Shown here piece after piece: positions 32,579 through 44,774 of a DNA stretch of 64,000 nucleotides; the stretch's first letter is position 1, and each line of letters begins with the position of its first letter. The position numbers were made by a program, and so were the translations under genes. The stretch is from Humulus lupulus (Eukaryota; Streptophyta; Magnoliopsida; Rosales; Cannabaceae): positions 88,830,888 through 88,894,887 of the forward strand of contig NC_084796.1 of the NCBI RefSeq assembly GCF_963169125.1, given 5' to 3'. The notes beneath the pieces are model-generated. The model worked only from the letters and a program-made list of their open reading frames with translations. It did no database searches and had not been told where the DNA came from.

Positions 32579-34775
32579 TGTAACACCTTACTACCCTAGA
32601 GCCATTACCATGTGATTTTAAAATATGCATGTAGCTCGCTAATCGAGTTATTAGAACAAAAGTGTGGTTAGTTAAAATGAAGACTCATTTAAATAAAAAT
32701 TTGGAATAAAAGGGTTAGACATTAATTTAAATCTTGAAAGTGTTACATTGGGATCCCAAAATAATGTTTATAAACATATTTACAACTCAAAAGTTGCTTT
32801 ACAGTCGACCTAAGCGACAAAATCAAACATTTACAACACGCTCCTCAAAATAACTCAGCCGTGGCAGCCAGATAGGCCAAACATGTATGCACCACTCCAT
32901 GCCTTCCAACTCATGGCTGATCGACCTTTTCCATGTCCTTACCTGCACCACAGAGCACCCGTGAGTCGAGGCCCAGCAAGAGAACTTCACAACACAACAT
33001 ACAATAATTTATTTCAACAAATACATACTTAATCAAAGACAACAAACAATTTTCAAGTTTCTATTGGAATACACAGCAACACAATAGCACAACAGCATAA
33101 CATCACAACAACATAACAGTAGCGACCTCCACCGATTAGGGTGCGTTATCAAACACCAAGTCCGCGGTCTTAACTGAGCAGGTTTGTACAACACCCTTAG
33201 AGGGTCTCACCCTGGAAGCCTACATACAACATGCTTAACGCCGATCTAGGCCTTTGCCGATCTCGGCCTTTGACGTTCCTGACCTCTACCGCTCCCGACC
33301 TTTGCCGCTCTTGTTCTTTGCCAATCGGTCACAATCACATGTATGACATAATAGAGATAAACAGTACATACAACGCTAAACACAACATAGCTCTACTGGC
33401 ACATACAGTTCTCTTACCTTGTGTCCCGAGTTGACAACCCAAAGCGATCTCGAGCACGATCCCTAATCCCGAGCCTAAGCGGTAAAACCTAGTCACAACG
33501 TAATGATAATTAGCCATCATGATATAAATCAATTAAAAGCCTTAAAAATAACATACTAGCCTCTGGGACCTCAAATTCTACTAAATCGGGTAGTATAATT
33601 CTTCCAGATCCTTAAGATTTGAGTTCCTAAGCTTAAAACCCTATTTTGGTCATTTTCCCTAATTTTAGCCGCGGGTCGTGACCCACTGAAAGTCAGAGAG
33701 CCTTGGGATCTCGCCAAGGGGACACGGGCCACAACGCGCCTCAGCTTGCACCGCGGTGCCTGGGTAAAATCAAAGGCTCCCAAGCCTCCTAGGTTCATAT
33801 GGGCTACGACGCCTGAAGAACAGGGCTGCGGCTCAGACCTGCGAACCCAGTTTTTTTTCCAGCTTTTTAGATTTATAACTCCCCAAAATTTAGTCTAAAC
33901 ATAATCTAAGGCCAAAATTAAGTCCATCAACAACTCTACTACACTTAGGCCTAGAACTTAGCTAACCTTCGTTGTCAACAGAATTTAACAAAATAAACAT
34001 TGAAATAACCTTACCTCTTTGATGATTTTGACCCTGAGCTAATTCCCAATACTTCCAGCTTGTTTTCCCCCAAGTCCCCAACTTCAATTCTCAGCCAAAT
34101 CCTCGAGAATTCACCAAAGCTCCAAGCACGCCAAAGAGAGGGAGAGATCCGAGTGGAAAGAGAGAGAGATAAGGCTGAGGTTTATTTTTCTGTTTCTTAC
34201 TAGTTCTAGAGTCTTAGGCCAAACCAAGTTCATCCCCAGTAGTAGAATACCCAAAATGCCCCTAGGTAAATCCTTAGCCCTTCTAACACAACCAAGGGAA
34301 AATTCGTCTTTTTCCCCATTCCCTCTAATTCCTCAAATAGTCCTATAATTGCTCATTTAATCATGACATACCCAAATAATCGATAATCATTACCCGTTAC
34401 TCGGTAGCCCCGAACACGTAATATATCCCCAAAATACCCCTAGGCTCACCCTGAGCCAAATATTCGACCGTGTTGTGACTATTTTTCTATTCCGCTCCCT
34501 AGGACCGTCTCATATCACACATCACAAATAAATCTTCACAATCTTTTGGTCTCAAGCACAACACACATAATTTACATTTATGCCCTCAACGGGCCAAAAT
34601 TACAAATATGCCCCTATTAACCATAATGGGCCCTCATGCATATTTAATTCACCTAAACATGCATCTCTAATCACATAATCATTTAATCCACGTAATAACA
34701 TAATTACATCAATTATTGCCCTCCCTACACACTAATCAAGGCACTAAGCCTTATTAGCAAATTTGGGACGTTACA
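32579..34775 (-). mobile_element. inverted solo LTR of the element A family (2197 bp)
   Basis: On the minus strand it runs TGTAACGTCCC to GTGTTACA. A perfect TSD AAGGT flanks it (32574-32578 and 34776-34780). Length and landmarks match the solo LTR at 22315-24508. It sits in the integrase-RT linker of copia E. It includes a repeat of CCGATCTCGGCCTTTG-like units (33238-33330) and CCGCGG motifs (33669, 33755). Small ORFs here (33231, 33335, 33571) are not genes. Confidence 0.95.
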
Positions 34776-34780
34776 AAGGT

Positions 34781-36480
34781 CAGTAACAATTTCTGAGTTA
34801 ATGATACTGTTTTGTATGGAAATTGATGCCTATGTTTTTGATGTATCAACATCAAGATTGGTGACCTCGGGTGGAGATGTTGATGCATCGATGTTGTCAA
34901 CAGACTCTTCAATAAGATTGACTATTTCTTCTTCATTGGAATAAGATGAAAAGTCTTTTTCATCATCAAACACAACATTAGTTTATTCCATAACAATTTG
35001 AGTTCTCATGTTGTAAACATGATAGGCTATACTGTTGAGTGAGTACCCTAAAAATGCACCAACATCACTTTTTGCATCAATTTTTCCCAAATGTTCTCGA
35101 TCTTTAAGAACATAGCACACATATCCAAACATATGAAAGTAACTTACATTTGGTTTCTTACCACTCCATATTTCATATGGAGTTTTGGAAGTACCTGGTC
35201 GAAGATAGATGCGATTAGTAGTGTAACAAGTTGTATTGATTGCTTCGGCCCATATTTTTTGGATACTTTTTGCTATTCAACATAACTCTTGCCATTTCTT
35301 CAAGAGTCTGATTCTTCCTTTCCACAACTCCATTTTGTTCTAGTGTCTTAGGACCTGAGAATTCATGAGCTATACCAAGAGATTTACAAAAGTCATCATA
35401 CATAGGATTTTCAAATTCCTTCCCATGATCACTTTGGATTCTCACAATTTCTCTTATGTTACAGTCTTTTTGAACTTTCAGTTTTACACATAGGTTTTTA
35501 AAGGCATCAAACATATCATATTTTCCTCTCAACAAATCTACCTAAGTAAAGCGAGAAAAATCTTCAACACAGACAAAAATATATTTTTTTACCTTTTATA
35601 CTTTCAACCTGAATAGGATCCATTAGGATCATGTGAAGTAGTTCAAGCACTTTTGCAGTATTGATGTCAGAAATACCTTTGTGTCTTTTTTAGTTGCTTA
35701 CCCAGTTGACATGGCTCACATTTTTCTGAACTCTGTTTTCCTAACTTGGGCAAACCACGAACAAGCTCTGCATTGGAAAGTTTTTTCAAAATTTTAAATT
35801 AATGTGTCCGAGTCTTTCATGCCACAAATCTGTAGAGTTTTTTTATGGCCACATGACAATTCAGATTTTGGGACAAGGTATAACAATTATCAATTGAACT
35901 ACAAGAACTACACATTCATCACGAGAAAAGTTTGCAACAAAACCTTGATCACAGATTTGACTTATGCTAATGAGATTAGCTTTAAGACCTTCAACTAGAA
36001 GAATATATTTTAAAATTTTGGTAAACCTTCAAGGTTTAGTGTTCCTTTGCCAAGAACTTTTCCTGCAACACCATCTCCAAAAGTAACATCACCATAGTTC
36101 ATGGACTTAAAATCAATGAGAATGGATTTATCATCTATCGTGTGATGAGAACAACCATTGTCAAAGTACCGTGCATTAGAAGAACAAGTTCTAAGATAGG
36201 ATAAACTTACTAGACATTTGATTTCTCTCCTCTTTACCCAAACCTGTTTAAGACCTTTTTTTGAAAAATGTTTTTCATGAGGAACATTAGATTTTAAATA
36301 ATTTGTTTTGAATAGTCTCAGCAAGTTAAAACATCTTGGTCTGATATGCACTTTAACTCCACAGAAATGACATACAGGAATAAAATGGATTGTTTTCCTT
36401 TGAACACATTTAACTTCTTACCAGAATTACTTTTGATAGTTTGTGATGTTGATCCTTCAGTCAAAATTGTAGTTCCTACA
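34781..36480 (-). pseudogene. pol: protease, GAG-pre-integrase and integrase of copia E
   Basis: Minus strand. Protease region near 36180: YFDNGCSHHTIDD, where copia elements usually have D-S-G-C, so the catalytic triplet is altered (DNG). A GAG-pre-integrase block, LWHERLGHINL, lies in broken frames near 35770. The integrase core reads SDHGKEFENPMYDDFCKSLGI and QNGVVERKNQTLEEMARVM (catalytic Asp and Glu present), and the C-terminal part reads KTPYEIWSGKKPNVSYFHMFG. Multiple frameshifts. The linker toward RT ends at the AAGGT TSD of the solo LTR and resumes on its other side with a KNHPIDLVIG block. Confidence 0.88.
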
Positions 36481-37024
36481 GAAACGAAATTGTGAGAAAT
36501 AGGCAGAATTTTTTATTTAAATGAGACAACTTTGTTTTTGGAAATTGATTTGTCCATTCCAATTCCTACACACTTTCCAGCCTTTTGACCTGCACACAAC
36601 ACATCATCAAGTATCGCAGAACCAGGATTAAGCATCTTTACTCCCTTTTCTATATGATCAAGTTCTTTAGAGAGACGTTTAATCTCATTGTATTTTAATG
36701 GAATTTCTTGTTTATAATTGTTCACACAGATTTTGAGTTACTCTACCTTTTTTTCTCAAGATTAAGATTGTTACCTGCCTTAATGATATTTTATGAACAT
36801 AGCTTGAGCCATTGAGAATACATATGTTTGTAAGTCTCATGTAAGGATTTACTGTTTAACTCAGATGTGTCAGAATCTGAATCTAAATCTTTGATTTGAG
36901 AAATTGTCCCATTTAGACAAACGAGATTTTCTCTTTCCTGCAGAAAAGATGGCAAGCCAGACATAACAGTAAAGACTAAAGCAAGATTGTTTGATCCTTC
37001 ATCATCACTATTTTCTAAATTTGG
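36481..37024 (-). other. gag-protease linker of copia E
   Basis: Degenerate coding-like sequence joining gag and protease. The readable part at 36513-36725 (NNYKQEIPLKYNEIKRLSKEL, basic tail) looks like a coiled stretch of the gag-pro linker, but frames are broken. Confidence 0.45.
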
Positions 37025-37965
37025 ATCGCTCTATGTTGCAGCTTGCCCTTTGTTCTTTTTCAAGGTGTTGGCACATTCGGCTTGAATATGTCCAAAGCCT
37101 TCGCATTCCCTACACTGAATTCCCTTTTTGTTAGATTCAAAGGGTTTTGAGAAATTACCTTTAGAGAAATTTGTTGGATTTTTCTCGCCACCAATTTTCT
37201 TAAGGTTTCTTTCAAAATTTCTTGATAGCAAGGCCATTTCATCATCGTTTTCCTCATCTGAATCTCCCATAGAAATTTTTAAGCCGATTGTATTCTCTTT
37301 CATAGCGGTAGGTTTGTCTATTTGACGCATTTGTTGATTGGGTTCAAACATTCGAAGTGACCCCATTAATTCTTCAACTTTTAAGATATCCAAATTCTTC
37401 ATTTCTTCAATGGCCGTGATTTTTTCTTAGAACCTGTCAGGCAAGACTCTAACAATTTTTCTGACAATTTGTGCATCAGTTAATTTTTCATCAAGAGCAA
37501 AAAATTCAATAGCAATATCATAAAGTTTTTCATAAAATTCATTTAGTGTCTCAGAATATTTCATTCTAAGTTCTTCAAATCTCATAGCTAACATAACAAG
37601 TCTAGATATTTTTACCTCAGGTGTACCTTCAAATTGGATTTGAAGGATGTCCCAAGCTTCCTTGCCAGTTTCACAAGAGGATATCAGTTTTATATGACTT
37701 TCTCTGACACCATTAAAGATAGAGTGAATTTATTTGCTATTGTAGCTTGATGATTTGCCATCTTCAGTTGTCCATGGTAGTTCAGGTTTCAATGTAGACT
37801 CACCAGTTTTCTCACCAGTCTCAACAGGTGTTGTCCATCCAGATAGAATTGACCTACATGCCTTTTAATCAAATGTTTTGATAAAGGATCTCCTTTGTAC
37901 CTTCCAATACGGATAATTTGTGCCATTCAATAGTGGTGCATGTGATACAAAACCTCCTTCTACAA
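37025..37965 (-). pseudogene. gag: gag of copia E (Sirevirus-like)
   Basis: The minus-strand reading opens FVSHAPLLNGTNYPYWKVQ, the usual start of copia gag (DUF4219/UBN2-type). It passes through ISRLVMLAMRFEELRMKYSE, ETLNEFYEKLYDIA and VRKIVRVLPDRF, then MKNLDILKVEELMGSLR. The zinc knuckle is CRECEGFGHIQAEC, the form common in SIRE1-type gag, followed by KKNKGQAAT. Several single stops interrupt the reading (at about 37865, 37732, 37428). The start codon is not clear. Confidence 0.88.
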
Positions 37966-38036
37966 GAAAATACATGATAGGAAGCACACAAAAGAAAACA
38001 GTTAATCACAAGATCTTAGTAAGAGTTTAGTGACCT

Positions 38037-38048
38037 ACTCTGATACTA
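38037..38048 (-). other. primer-binding site of copia E
   Basis: The minus-strand reading TAGTATCAGAGT, close to the tRNA-iMet site TGGTATCAGAGC, is two bases from the LTR boundary. This confirms that the right-hand LTR is the 5' LTR. Confidence 0.8.
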
Positions 38049-38050
38049 AT

Positions 38051-39161
38051 TGAAATTTTTTTTTTCTTAATTTAATTACCAAGTAATTATAAGCCTTTAC
38101 TAAATGCAGAATAATCTTATGCTGACGGGTCAAACATACAATCCGATTAATCAGACATGAATACTACTAGTTCAGATTTAAACTAGAAATCAACAAGAAT
38201 AATATAAATCGACACACGAGATTTTTACATGGTTTGGTTACCCTAGTCCATGGAGCCACACTCAGAGAAGAAAATTAATAGTAATGAACACAAATAAAAA
38301 AGCAATGACTTGTACAAAATTAGACTCCCTCTAGATTATTATCGTATTCTTTTGTATCACTCCACCAATCTCATTTCTGTCGTAGTCAGTTTCTGCACTT
38401 GAACTCCGTTCGATGAAGTCTGACTGCTTTCTTCCTTGCTTGGCTCCTCTCCTGAAGCCCTTTATGCTTTCTTCCTCCCGAAGAAAGACTTAGAACAACT
38501 CTCCTCCCAAAGACTGTATAAGCATCCACAATGGAAAATACAACTTGAATCCTAAGGACTAATATGTATAAATAAAATGTGCAACATGCACAATAAAACG
38601 AGAATAAGTATTTCCACTCTTAATCTCACAAATATACAATATTCACTTTTCACAATGATAAACAATGTAGACTTTGAAGAAGTGAGTTTCCCAAGCTGCA
38701 AGGACTCCATTTATAGTAGGAAGAGGTCCTTATTTCATAGCTCACAAAATAAGGGAAGAATATCCCTGTTAGGAAAGTCTGACATACAAATTAGTCAGTT
38801 ACCCAAACTGTTCAGGCAGTTACCCAAACTGCTCAGCAAGTTAGGAAATTTGACAAGTCAGCATGAACCTGGATAGACAAGAAAGGGAAACAAGCCACCA
38901 CCCTTTGATATGAAAAATCTCAAGGGTATTATTCATAATCAATTAAAAAAAATCATCCAGAAATAAACATAATTGATTTATGAATGGTGGAATAAAAAGA
39001 CATAATAGAAATCACACTATTTAAGGAAAAAACCAAAGATATTTTATTTCCATAAAAAATCTTTAATTAATTAGAATTAAAACAATGTGAGATTTTCATA
39101 AAAAAAGATTGAGTAATTATAAAAATGCCAAAAATAATTTGGCCAATTTATGGACTTTACA
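38051..39161 (-). mobile_element. copia E right LTR (its 5' LTR, 1111 bp, uninterrupted)
   Basis: TGAAATT to TTTACA on the + strand; it shows what the left LTR looked like before gypsy C and the solo LTR entered. The GATGT TSD follows at 39162-39166. Divergence from the left copy, judged by eye at roughly one base in ten in places, suggests an old insertion. Confidence 0.93.
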
Positions 39162-39900
39162 GATGTCATAGGCAAGATTAATGGAGAAAATGACTAAATT
39201 GCAAAGGAATTAATTTTTCCAGAGCTAAGTGATAATTATGTGTAATTAATTCATTATTTAACTAGTAAGTTATTATTTGAAAAACTTTATATTAGTTGAA
39301 ATTAATATTAATAAATTTTTGGATTAATATTATAGAGAGTTTAATATTATCTTAGTATAAGATGATTATACAAATATGATCATTTAAGATAAAGTTAATT
39401 TTTAATGAATTGATATTTATTTTTGAAATAATATTTATATTATATATATATATTATCTTAATTTTAATATAAAAACAAATGAGAAAAATTAGGGGTAGTG
39501 GAGTGTGCCACACGCCACTCACTGTGCATGCACAGTGAGTGGCGCCACATAGGCACTACCAACTGTGTTTGAGATTATAATTTGAATTGTTTAAATTCAA
39601 ATGTTATTTGTTTATTTAATTAATTGTTTAATTATTAGTTTTTATTTCATTAATATAAATAATTAAATAAAAATATCTTTAAGTGATTAATTTTGAATTA
39701 AAGACATAAAATTATTTTATTATCTTTATGTTAAAAAAAGCGATAAGTCTTAAGCCAGAAGGAGTCCGTCAATAGAAAATTTTCAGAGCCTAAATATTTT
39801 TTAAACTCTCTAGATCTCATGTGTTAGAGGATCAACTGTTGAGATTTGTTAAATATAATTGTTAAGATGTTTACACGTTGAGGTGCATAACACTTAATGG
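39162..39900 (+). mobile_element. right half of the old copia-type LTR
   Basis: Continuation of 12305-13151 after removal of copia E. Its reverse complement can be aligned loosely with the inverted fragment at 43223-44260 ('gccacacg', 'ctcatgtgtt' and 'cttgaggtg' blocks in order). It contains a 32-bp perfect palindrome. No gene; the right limit is approximate. Confidence 0.55.
39513..39544. repeat. 32-bp perfect palindrome
   Basis: CGCCACTCACTGTGCA followed directly by its exact reverse complement, with no spacer. It can form a cruciform or RNA hairpin. It lies inside the old LTR. Confidence 0.97.
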
Positions 39901-40850
39901 TTTTCACTTAAAGAGAAGTGAAAACATGAGATTGTGTAGAAGGCATCTAAAAGTGACTTTTGTGGGTCTAAAGTTATACAATGAGGTATCCAAACATTTC
40001 CATAAAGTTTGGTATAATTTGGAGCAATTAAGGACCCTAAGTGGTGTAGCATCGCCAAAATTCGAAGGGCTTCAAAAGCCTTAGTAGGCGATGCATCACC
40101 TGCATGCAGGCAATCAATCGCCTAGGCGGTCTTTTAGGGTCGTACAGTTTACATAAAGTGCTCCAAATGACGTGTTTTAAATTCTCTAATCCTATTGGTT
40201 AGACTAATGATGATGCCTACACTATATATATGGGTTATTAGAGTTGAAAAGTCTTGATCACACTTTCCAACTCTCTCTCTAAACTCATTCTCTCTCTAGC
40301 TTTCTTAGACCAAAGTTTTCTCCAAGATATTCATCAAGCTTTGCTTGACTTGCATGAGTTTTGAGGCCTGTTCAATCACAAATCTCATTCTACTTAGTTG
40401 AAGCTTCAAGCAATTGGGATGGCTTGGAATAGAGATTTTGGACAACAATATTATTATTGTGTATAAGCCTTTGAAGTTCCCCAACTTTTAAGATTCAAGT
40501 TGCTCAATACAAAGGTTGTATCTCTCTAACCCTAATCTTGTATTTTGTAATCCTATTATGTTTTTCATTGTTAGTATTGATGATTAAATGTATCAAAATT
40601 CATCTTATCATCATTTAATCATTTAGTTCTTTATATTCAAGATTAACATTCATATCATGAACATGTTTCTTTGATTATCAAGAATTGCATTCATACTTTG
40701 AATTTGAATCTTGATCAACATCTAGGGTTTGGAATATTGCATTATTATCATTATTAATTGTTGATTTTCAAAGAGTAAAGCCATATATTCCCAACAATCA
40801 AAATCTCTATTTCTAATTACCTTCATTTTGTGTTTTGCATAATCAACAAT
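39901..40850 (+). mobile_element. LTR/leader region of copia D
   Basis: Non-coding sequence with a CTATATATAT box near 40218, followed by CT-rich leader sequence (CTCTCTCTC near 40270 and 40290), as at the transcription start of a plant LTR. Upstream are 'gcatcgcc'/'ggcgatgcatcacc' repeats near 40050-40120. No clear LTR end or primer site was found. Confidence 0.45.
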
Positions 40851-43200
40851 GAGGGAAATTGGTTCATCTTTTATAACCTTCAAATCCTTGTTTCAAGATT
40901 TGGTTTGTGTTGGATACATAACCATGAAAGATCAAATAAAGTTCTGTTTGGAAATATTCTACATGAATGTTTATATGGATACAAAGTCTTTATCAACAAA
41001 GGATGAGACAACTCAATAGGATTACATACTTAAGGAGATTGCTATCATCAAATTCTTTATTTCTAAACGTGTAGGTTTCAAGAATTTGAATGAAATGTGT
41101 TTTCTTCCATATTTTTGTGAGTTTGAGATCATTGTTTACATAAGAGTACAATGGTGAATGTTATTAAACAATTCAAGGGTTATTGTTGTACTTGTTTTGT
41201 CTGCAAAGTTATTGATCATTATGTGAGATATGGTAATTATAAAATTAACCATAATAAGATTGTGGTCAATACAATTGATGATGAAATCTTTGTGACCTTA
41301 ATTTAATTTAATGCATTCAATGAGGAATGTATGATAACCCTAAAGAGAATTGACATGATTCATGCATGTAGTGATGGGACTAATGCAACCTTAAGAGATC
41401 TTGAACATGTCAATGCAATTGATGATGAGATAATTGCAAAAGAAAGTAAAGATACTAAGGACAATGCATTTGATGTTGAGATCATTGCAAACCTAAGTAA
41501 AGATACCAAGGCCAATGCAATTTATGTTGAGATCATTGCAACCTTGAGGGAAGTTAATGCAACCCAAGGAAAGGTGCAAGGATGGTGGTATGATGCTTGT
41601 GCTACCATTCATGCAACCTATGATAAAACTCTTTTCAAAACCTTTGAAATTGCAAGGGTGGGACTTGAAGTCCAAATGGGAAATGAAAAGAGACACAAGG
41701 TACTTGGAAGGGGCTGCATTGAGGTGTTCTTCACTAATGGAAAGAAAGTGACCGTAATTAATATTTTCTATGTTCCTGATATGACTAGAAACATTATGAG
41801 TTGAAGTCTATTGAATAAATCAAGTATTAAAATGGAGTTTGAATTCAGTAAACTCACTTTGACTAAATTGGGCACTTTTGTGGGAAAGGGTTATACCTGT
41901 GATGGAATGATCAAACTTTGTGCTCTTGATAGTGACAATAATGATATGGAATCTAAATCTTTCAATGTGATTAATTCTATTTCTATTACTTTGTGGCATA
42001 ATAGACTAGATCATGTAGGTTATATCACAATAAAAAGAGTTGTTAAATGTGGATTGATTAATTGTGATGTGAATGAGCATGACAAATGTGAACTATGTGT
42101 TAAATCTAAAATGGTAAAGAAACATTTTTCAAGTGTTGATAGATGTTCGAACTTGCTAGATTTAATACATAGTGATTTATGTGAATTGAATGACATGTTG
42201 ACTAGAGAAGGAAATAGATACTTCATGACTTTTATAGATGATTGCTCTAGGTATACTTATGTTTATTTACTTAAGAGTAGGGATGAGGCATTTAATGCAT
42301 TTAAAATCTATAAATCTGAAGTAGAAAATCAATTGGAAAGGAAAATAAAGACTCTTAGAAGTGATAGAGGTGGTAAATACTTTTTAAATTATTTCAATGT
42401 GTTTTGTGAACAACATGGCATTATACATGAATGCACTGCACCATACACTCCACAACAAAGTGGAATAACTAAAAGAAAGAATATGACTTATTTTGAGATG
42501 ATTAACTCTATGCTTTTACATGCTAAATTATGTTATAATTTGTGGGGTGAAGCCTTACTTGCTGCGTGTCATATATATTGAATCGAATTCCTATGAAAAA
42601 GAACAATGTGTCTCCATATGAGTGATGGAGAGGAAAAAAGCCTAACTTAGGCTATCTTAAAGTGTGGGGTGCCTTGCTTATTGCAAGAGCACGGAGCCTA
42701 AAAGGACCAAGTTGGGTCCAAAGGCCGTAAAATGTGCATTTAGGCTATGCCTCAAATACCAAGACCTATAGGTTATTAGACTTGGAGTCTAATGTGATAA
42801 TTTAATCAAGAGAAGTGTAGTTCTTTGAGAATATGCTATATTGTAATAGCAACTCTCAAGAACCCACAGGTGTTGGAGAATCTCTTAAAGAGAAAGATCC
42901 AAAGGTTGATGAGAAACCTATATTGCCTCGGAGAAGCCAAAGGCTTAAAGAGGTGGGATCAATTGAGAAATGTTCTCAAGTATAGATACTCTACGGTAGA
43001 CTTGAAGAAGTCACATAGAAATTTCCTATGATTCTTCAAGTTGAGGATGATCCAAAAACCTACCAAGAAGCAATGTCTTCATGAGACTATGTTTTTTGGA
43101 AGGAGGCAATAAATGATGAGATAGATTCAATTATCTAAAACCACACATGGGAATTGGTAGACCTTTCACAAGGTTCAAAACCAATTGGGTGCAAGTGAGT
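40851..43200 (+). pseudogene. pol: copia D gag-pol remnant (protease and integrase, then truncated)
   Basis: Gag is barely readable (about 40851-41300). The protease region reads GWWYDACATIHATYD; copia usually has WxxDTGA, so the active site is D-A-C-A. It ends with FYVPDMTRNIMS. After a stop the GAG-pre-integrase follows (LWHNRLDHVGYITIKR, CELCVKSKMVKKHF), then the integrase core: IHSDLCELN, FMTFIDDCSRYTYVYLLKSRDEAF (first Asp), RSDRGGKYF (second Asp) and APYTPQQSGITKRKN, where the catalytic Glu of VVERKN is lost. Coding similarity continues in other frames to the first RT residues (HTWELVDLSQGSKPIGCKW) and stops at about 43200. RT and RNase H are missing. Confidence 0.85.
41405..41550 (+). 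repeat. in-frame ~57-60 bp repeats in copia D gag
   Basis: Three tandem units encoding variants of NAIDDEIIAKESKDTKD, between the gag remnant and the protease, in frame with both. Confidence 0.75.
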
Positions 43201-43222
43201 ATTTTGGAGGAAATATCACACC

Positions 43223-44770
43223 TATTAGGAACGGTTCCTAGTGCGCAGCGAAAATTGCGGTAATGGTATACAACAAAAATTTTCATACAAACAATCTTTA
43301 TATGAGAATCCTTTAATATGAAATATGGTAATCAATATATAATATGAATATGAAAAATAATACGAAACAATTTACCTCTTGTAGCCTATAAAAAATCCTT
43401 GAATCTTTTCGTATGTATTTCGATCTTCCTATCGTTGCTTGAGTACTCACACCTAGATATTCCAAGATGTTCTCTACACCTCAAGATGTGGGTGGGCACA
43501 TAGAGAACAAGGATCAATTTTGTGAATCAAAAGTATTCTCAACACATGAGACTTTTTATTATAGGCTAGAAGAATAGGTTTTTGTTTTTGTGAAAAATAT
43601 GATAATTTTTCTTCTCAGTATAAAATTTGTCAAAACATGTTGTTTCTATTTTCTATCAAATAGAATATATAGACATTATTACCATAATAATAATAATGAT
43701 GATAGAAAAAATCTAACTTTTCATTTTAAACCCCATTTTAAAATGTTTAATTAATTAATTAAAAAATAAAAATAAAAAACCAATATCACGTAACATTTGA
43801 TGTGCCACACGCATAGAGCAGTCCAAGCCCTATGCATGTGGCCTATCTCTGAAAAATGGGATTTTTATTTTTCATGTATTTTTTTATTTTTAATTAATTA
43901 ATAATTAGATATTCAAATGAGGTATCATCTTTTTAAGGGAAAAGATAACAACTTAAATTTCAAAATTCAAAATTCAAGATTTGAATTTTCATCATCATCA
44001 TCATCTTATTATTAATTAAATGAATATAACAATCAAAACCAATTTTGACTATCCATATATATTTATTCACACTTAAATAAAATAATTGATTAAAATCCAT
44101 TTCTTTTATTTCTACACAATTTTGAAATTGCACAAATACAATAATAAATTGAGTAGCTTCAATTATCACATGATTGCACATTTATCCCGAAGAATAAATA
44201 TTCTCTCAAATAGCCCATTCATAGTTTAACCATTGTATCAACTCTTACCTTGATTAGTGTTGATAAAGCTGGCCCGGGGACCTATGGACCAATAATTCCA
44301 AGCTCCAATAAATAAAAGATTATTAACCAAAACTATTTGATTTAATAATCATATTTATTAATGTCATGATTATTCCACTATAAATATGAGACTGAACTCT
44401 TGAGAATTAAAGACATATATTTATTGAGTACTTTATTGTAAGCACAAAGTGTCCATTGATATAATCATTACATACAAATTAATCCTCTATTAATGATTCA
44501 TAATTAAATGGGAATAAAATTACTGTTTTACCCTTTTAATTATATCTTGATTCCTAGTGTACCATTGACTTTACTAGTGAAGGTTAATTCATAATCTGAT
44601 TATGAATTTGACGTCAATAACCTTTTCAGTTCCAAAATCCAACCCAAAAGAAAATCATCATTCAATCTATAAGAAGGTATAGATTCCATATTTGTAAAAC
44701 TTACCCCCAGCCATATACATCATTGAGTCCCCAAAACAATTGTTCTTAGCCTGATCATTCAGACAAACCG
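43223..44770 (-). mobile_element. inverted copia-type LTR fragment
   Basis: Starts TATTAGGAACGGTTCC with a 'gtgcgcagcg' block, which in plant copia elements stands at an LTR edge next to the primer site, read here on the minus strand. It aligns with the reverse complement of 12305-13151 plus 39162-39900, so it belongs to the same family in opposite orientation. Non-coding; the 73-codon ORF at 43960 is not supported. Its right end is replaced by element G. Confidence 0.6.
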
Positions 44771-44774
44771 TAAC

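Noticed and set aside
32579..34775. Possible host gene in the G+C-richer middle of copia E
   Set aside because: TSD AAGGT and alignment to the 22315 solo LTR show it is an inverted LTR; the short ORFs are not conserved.
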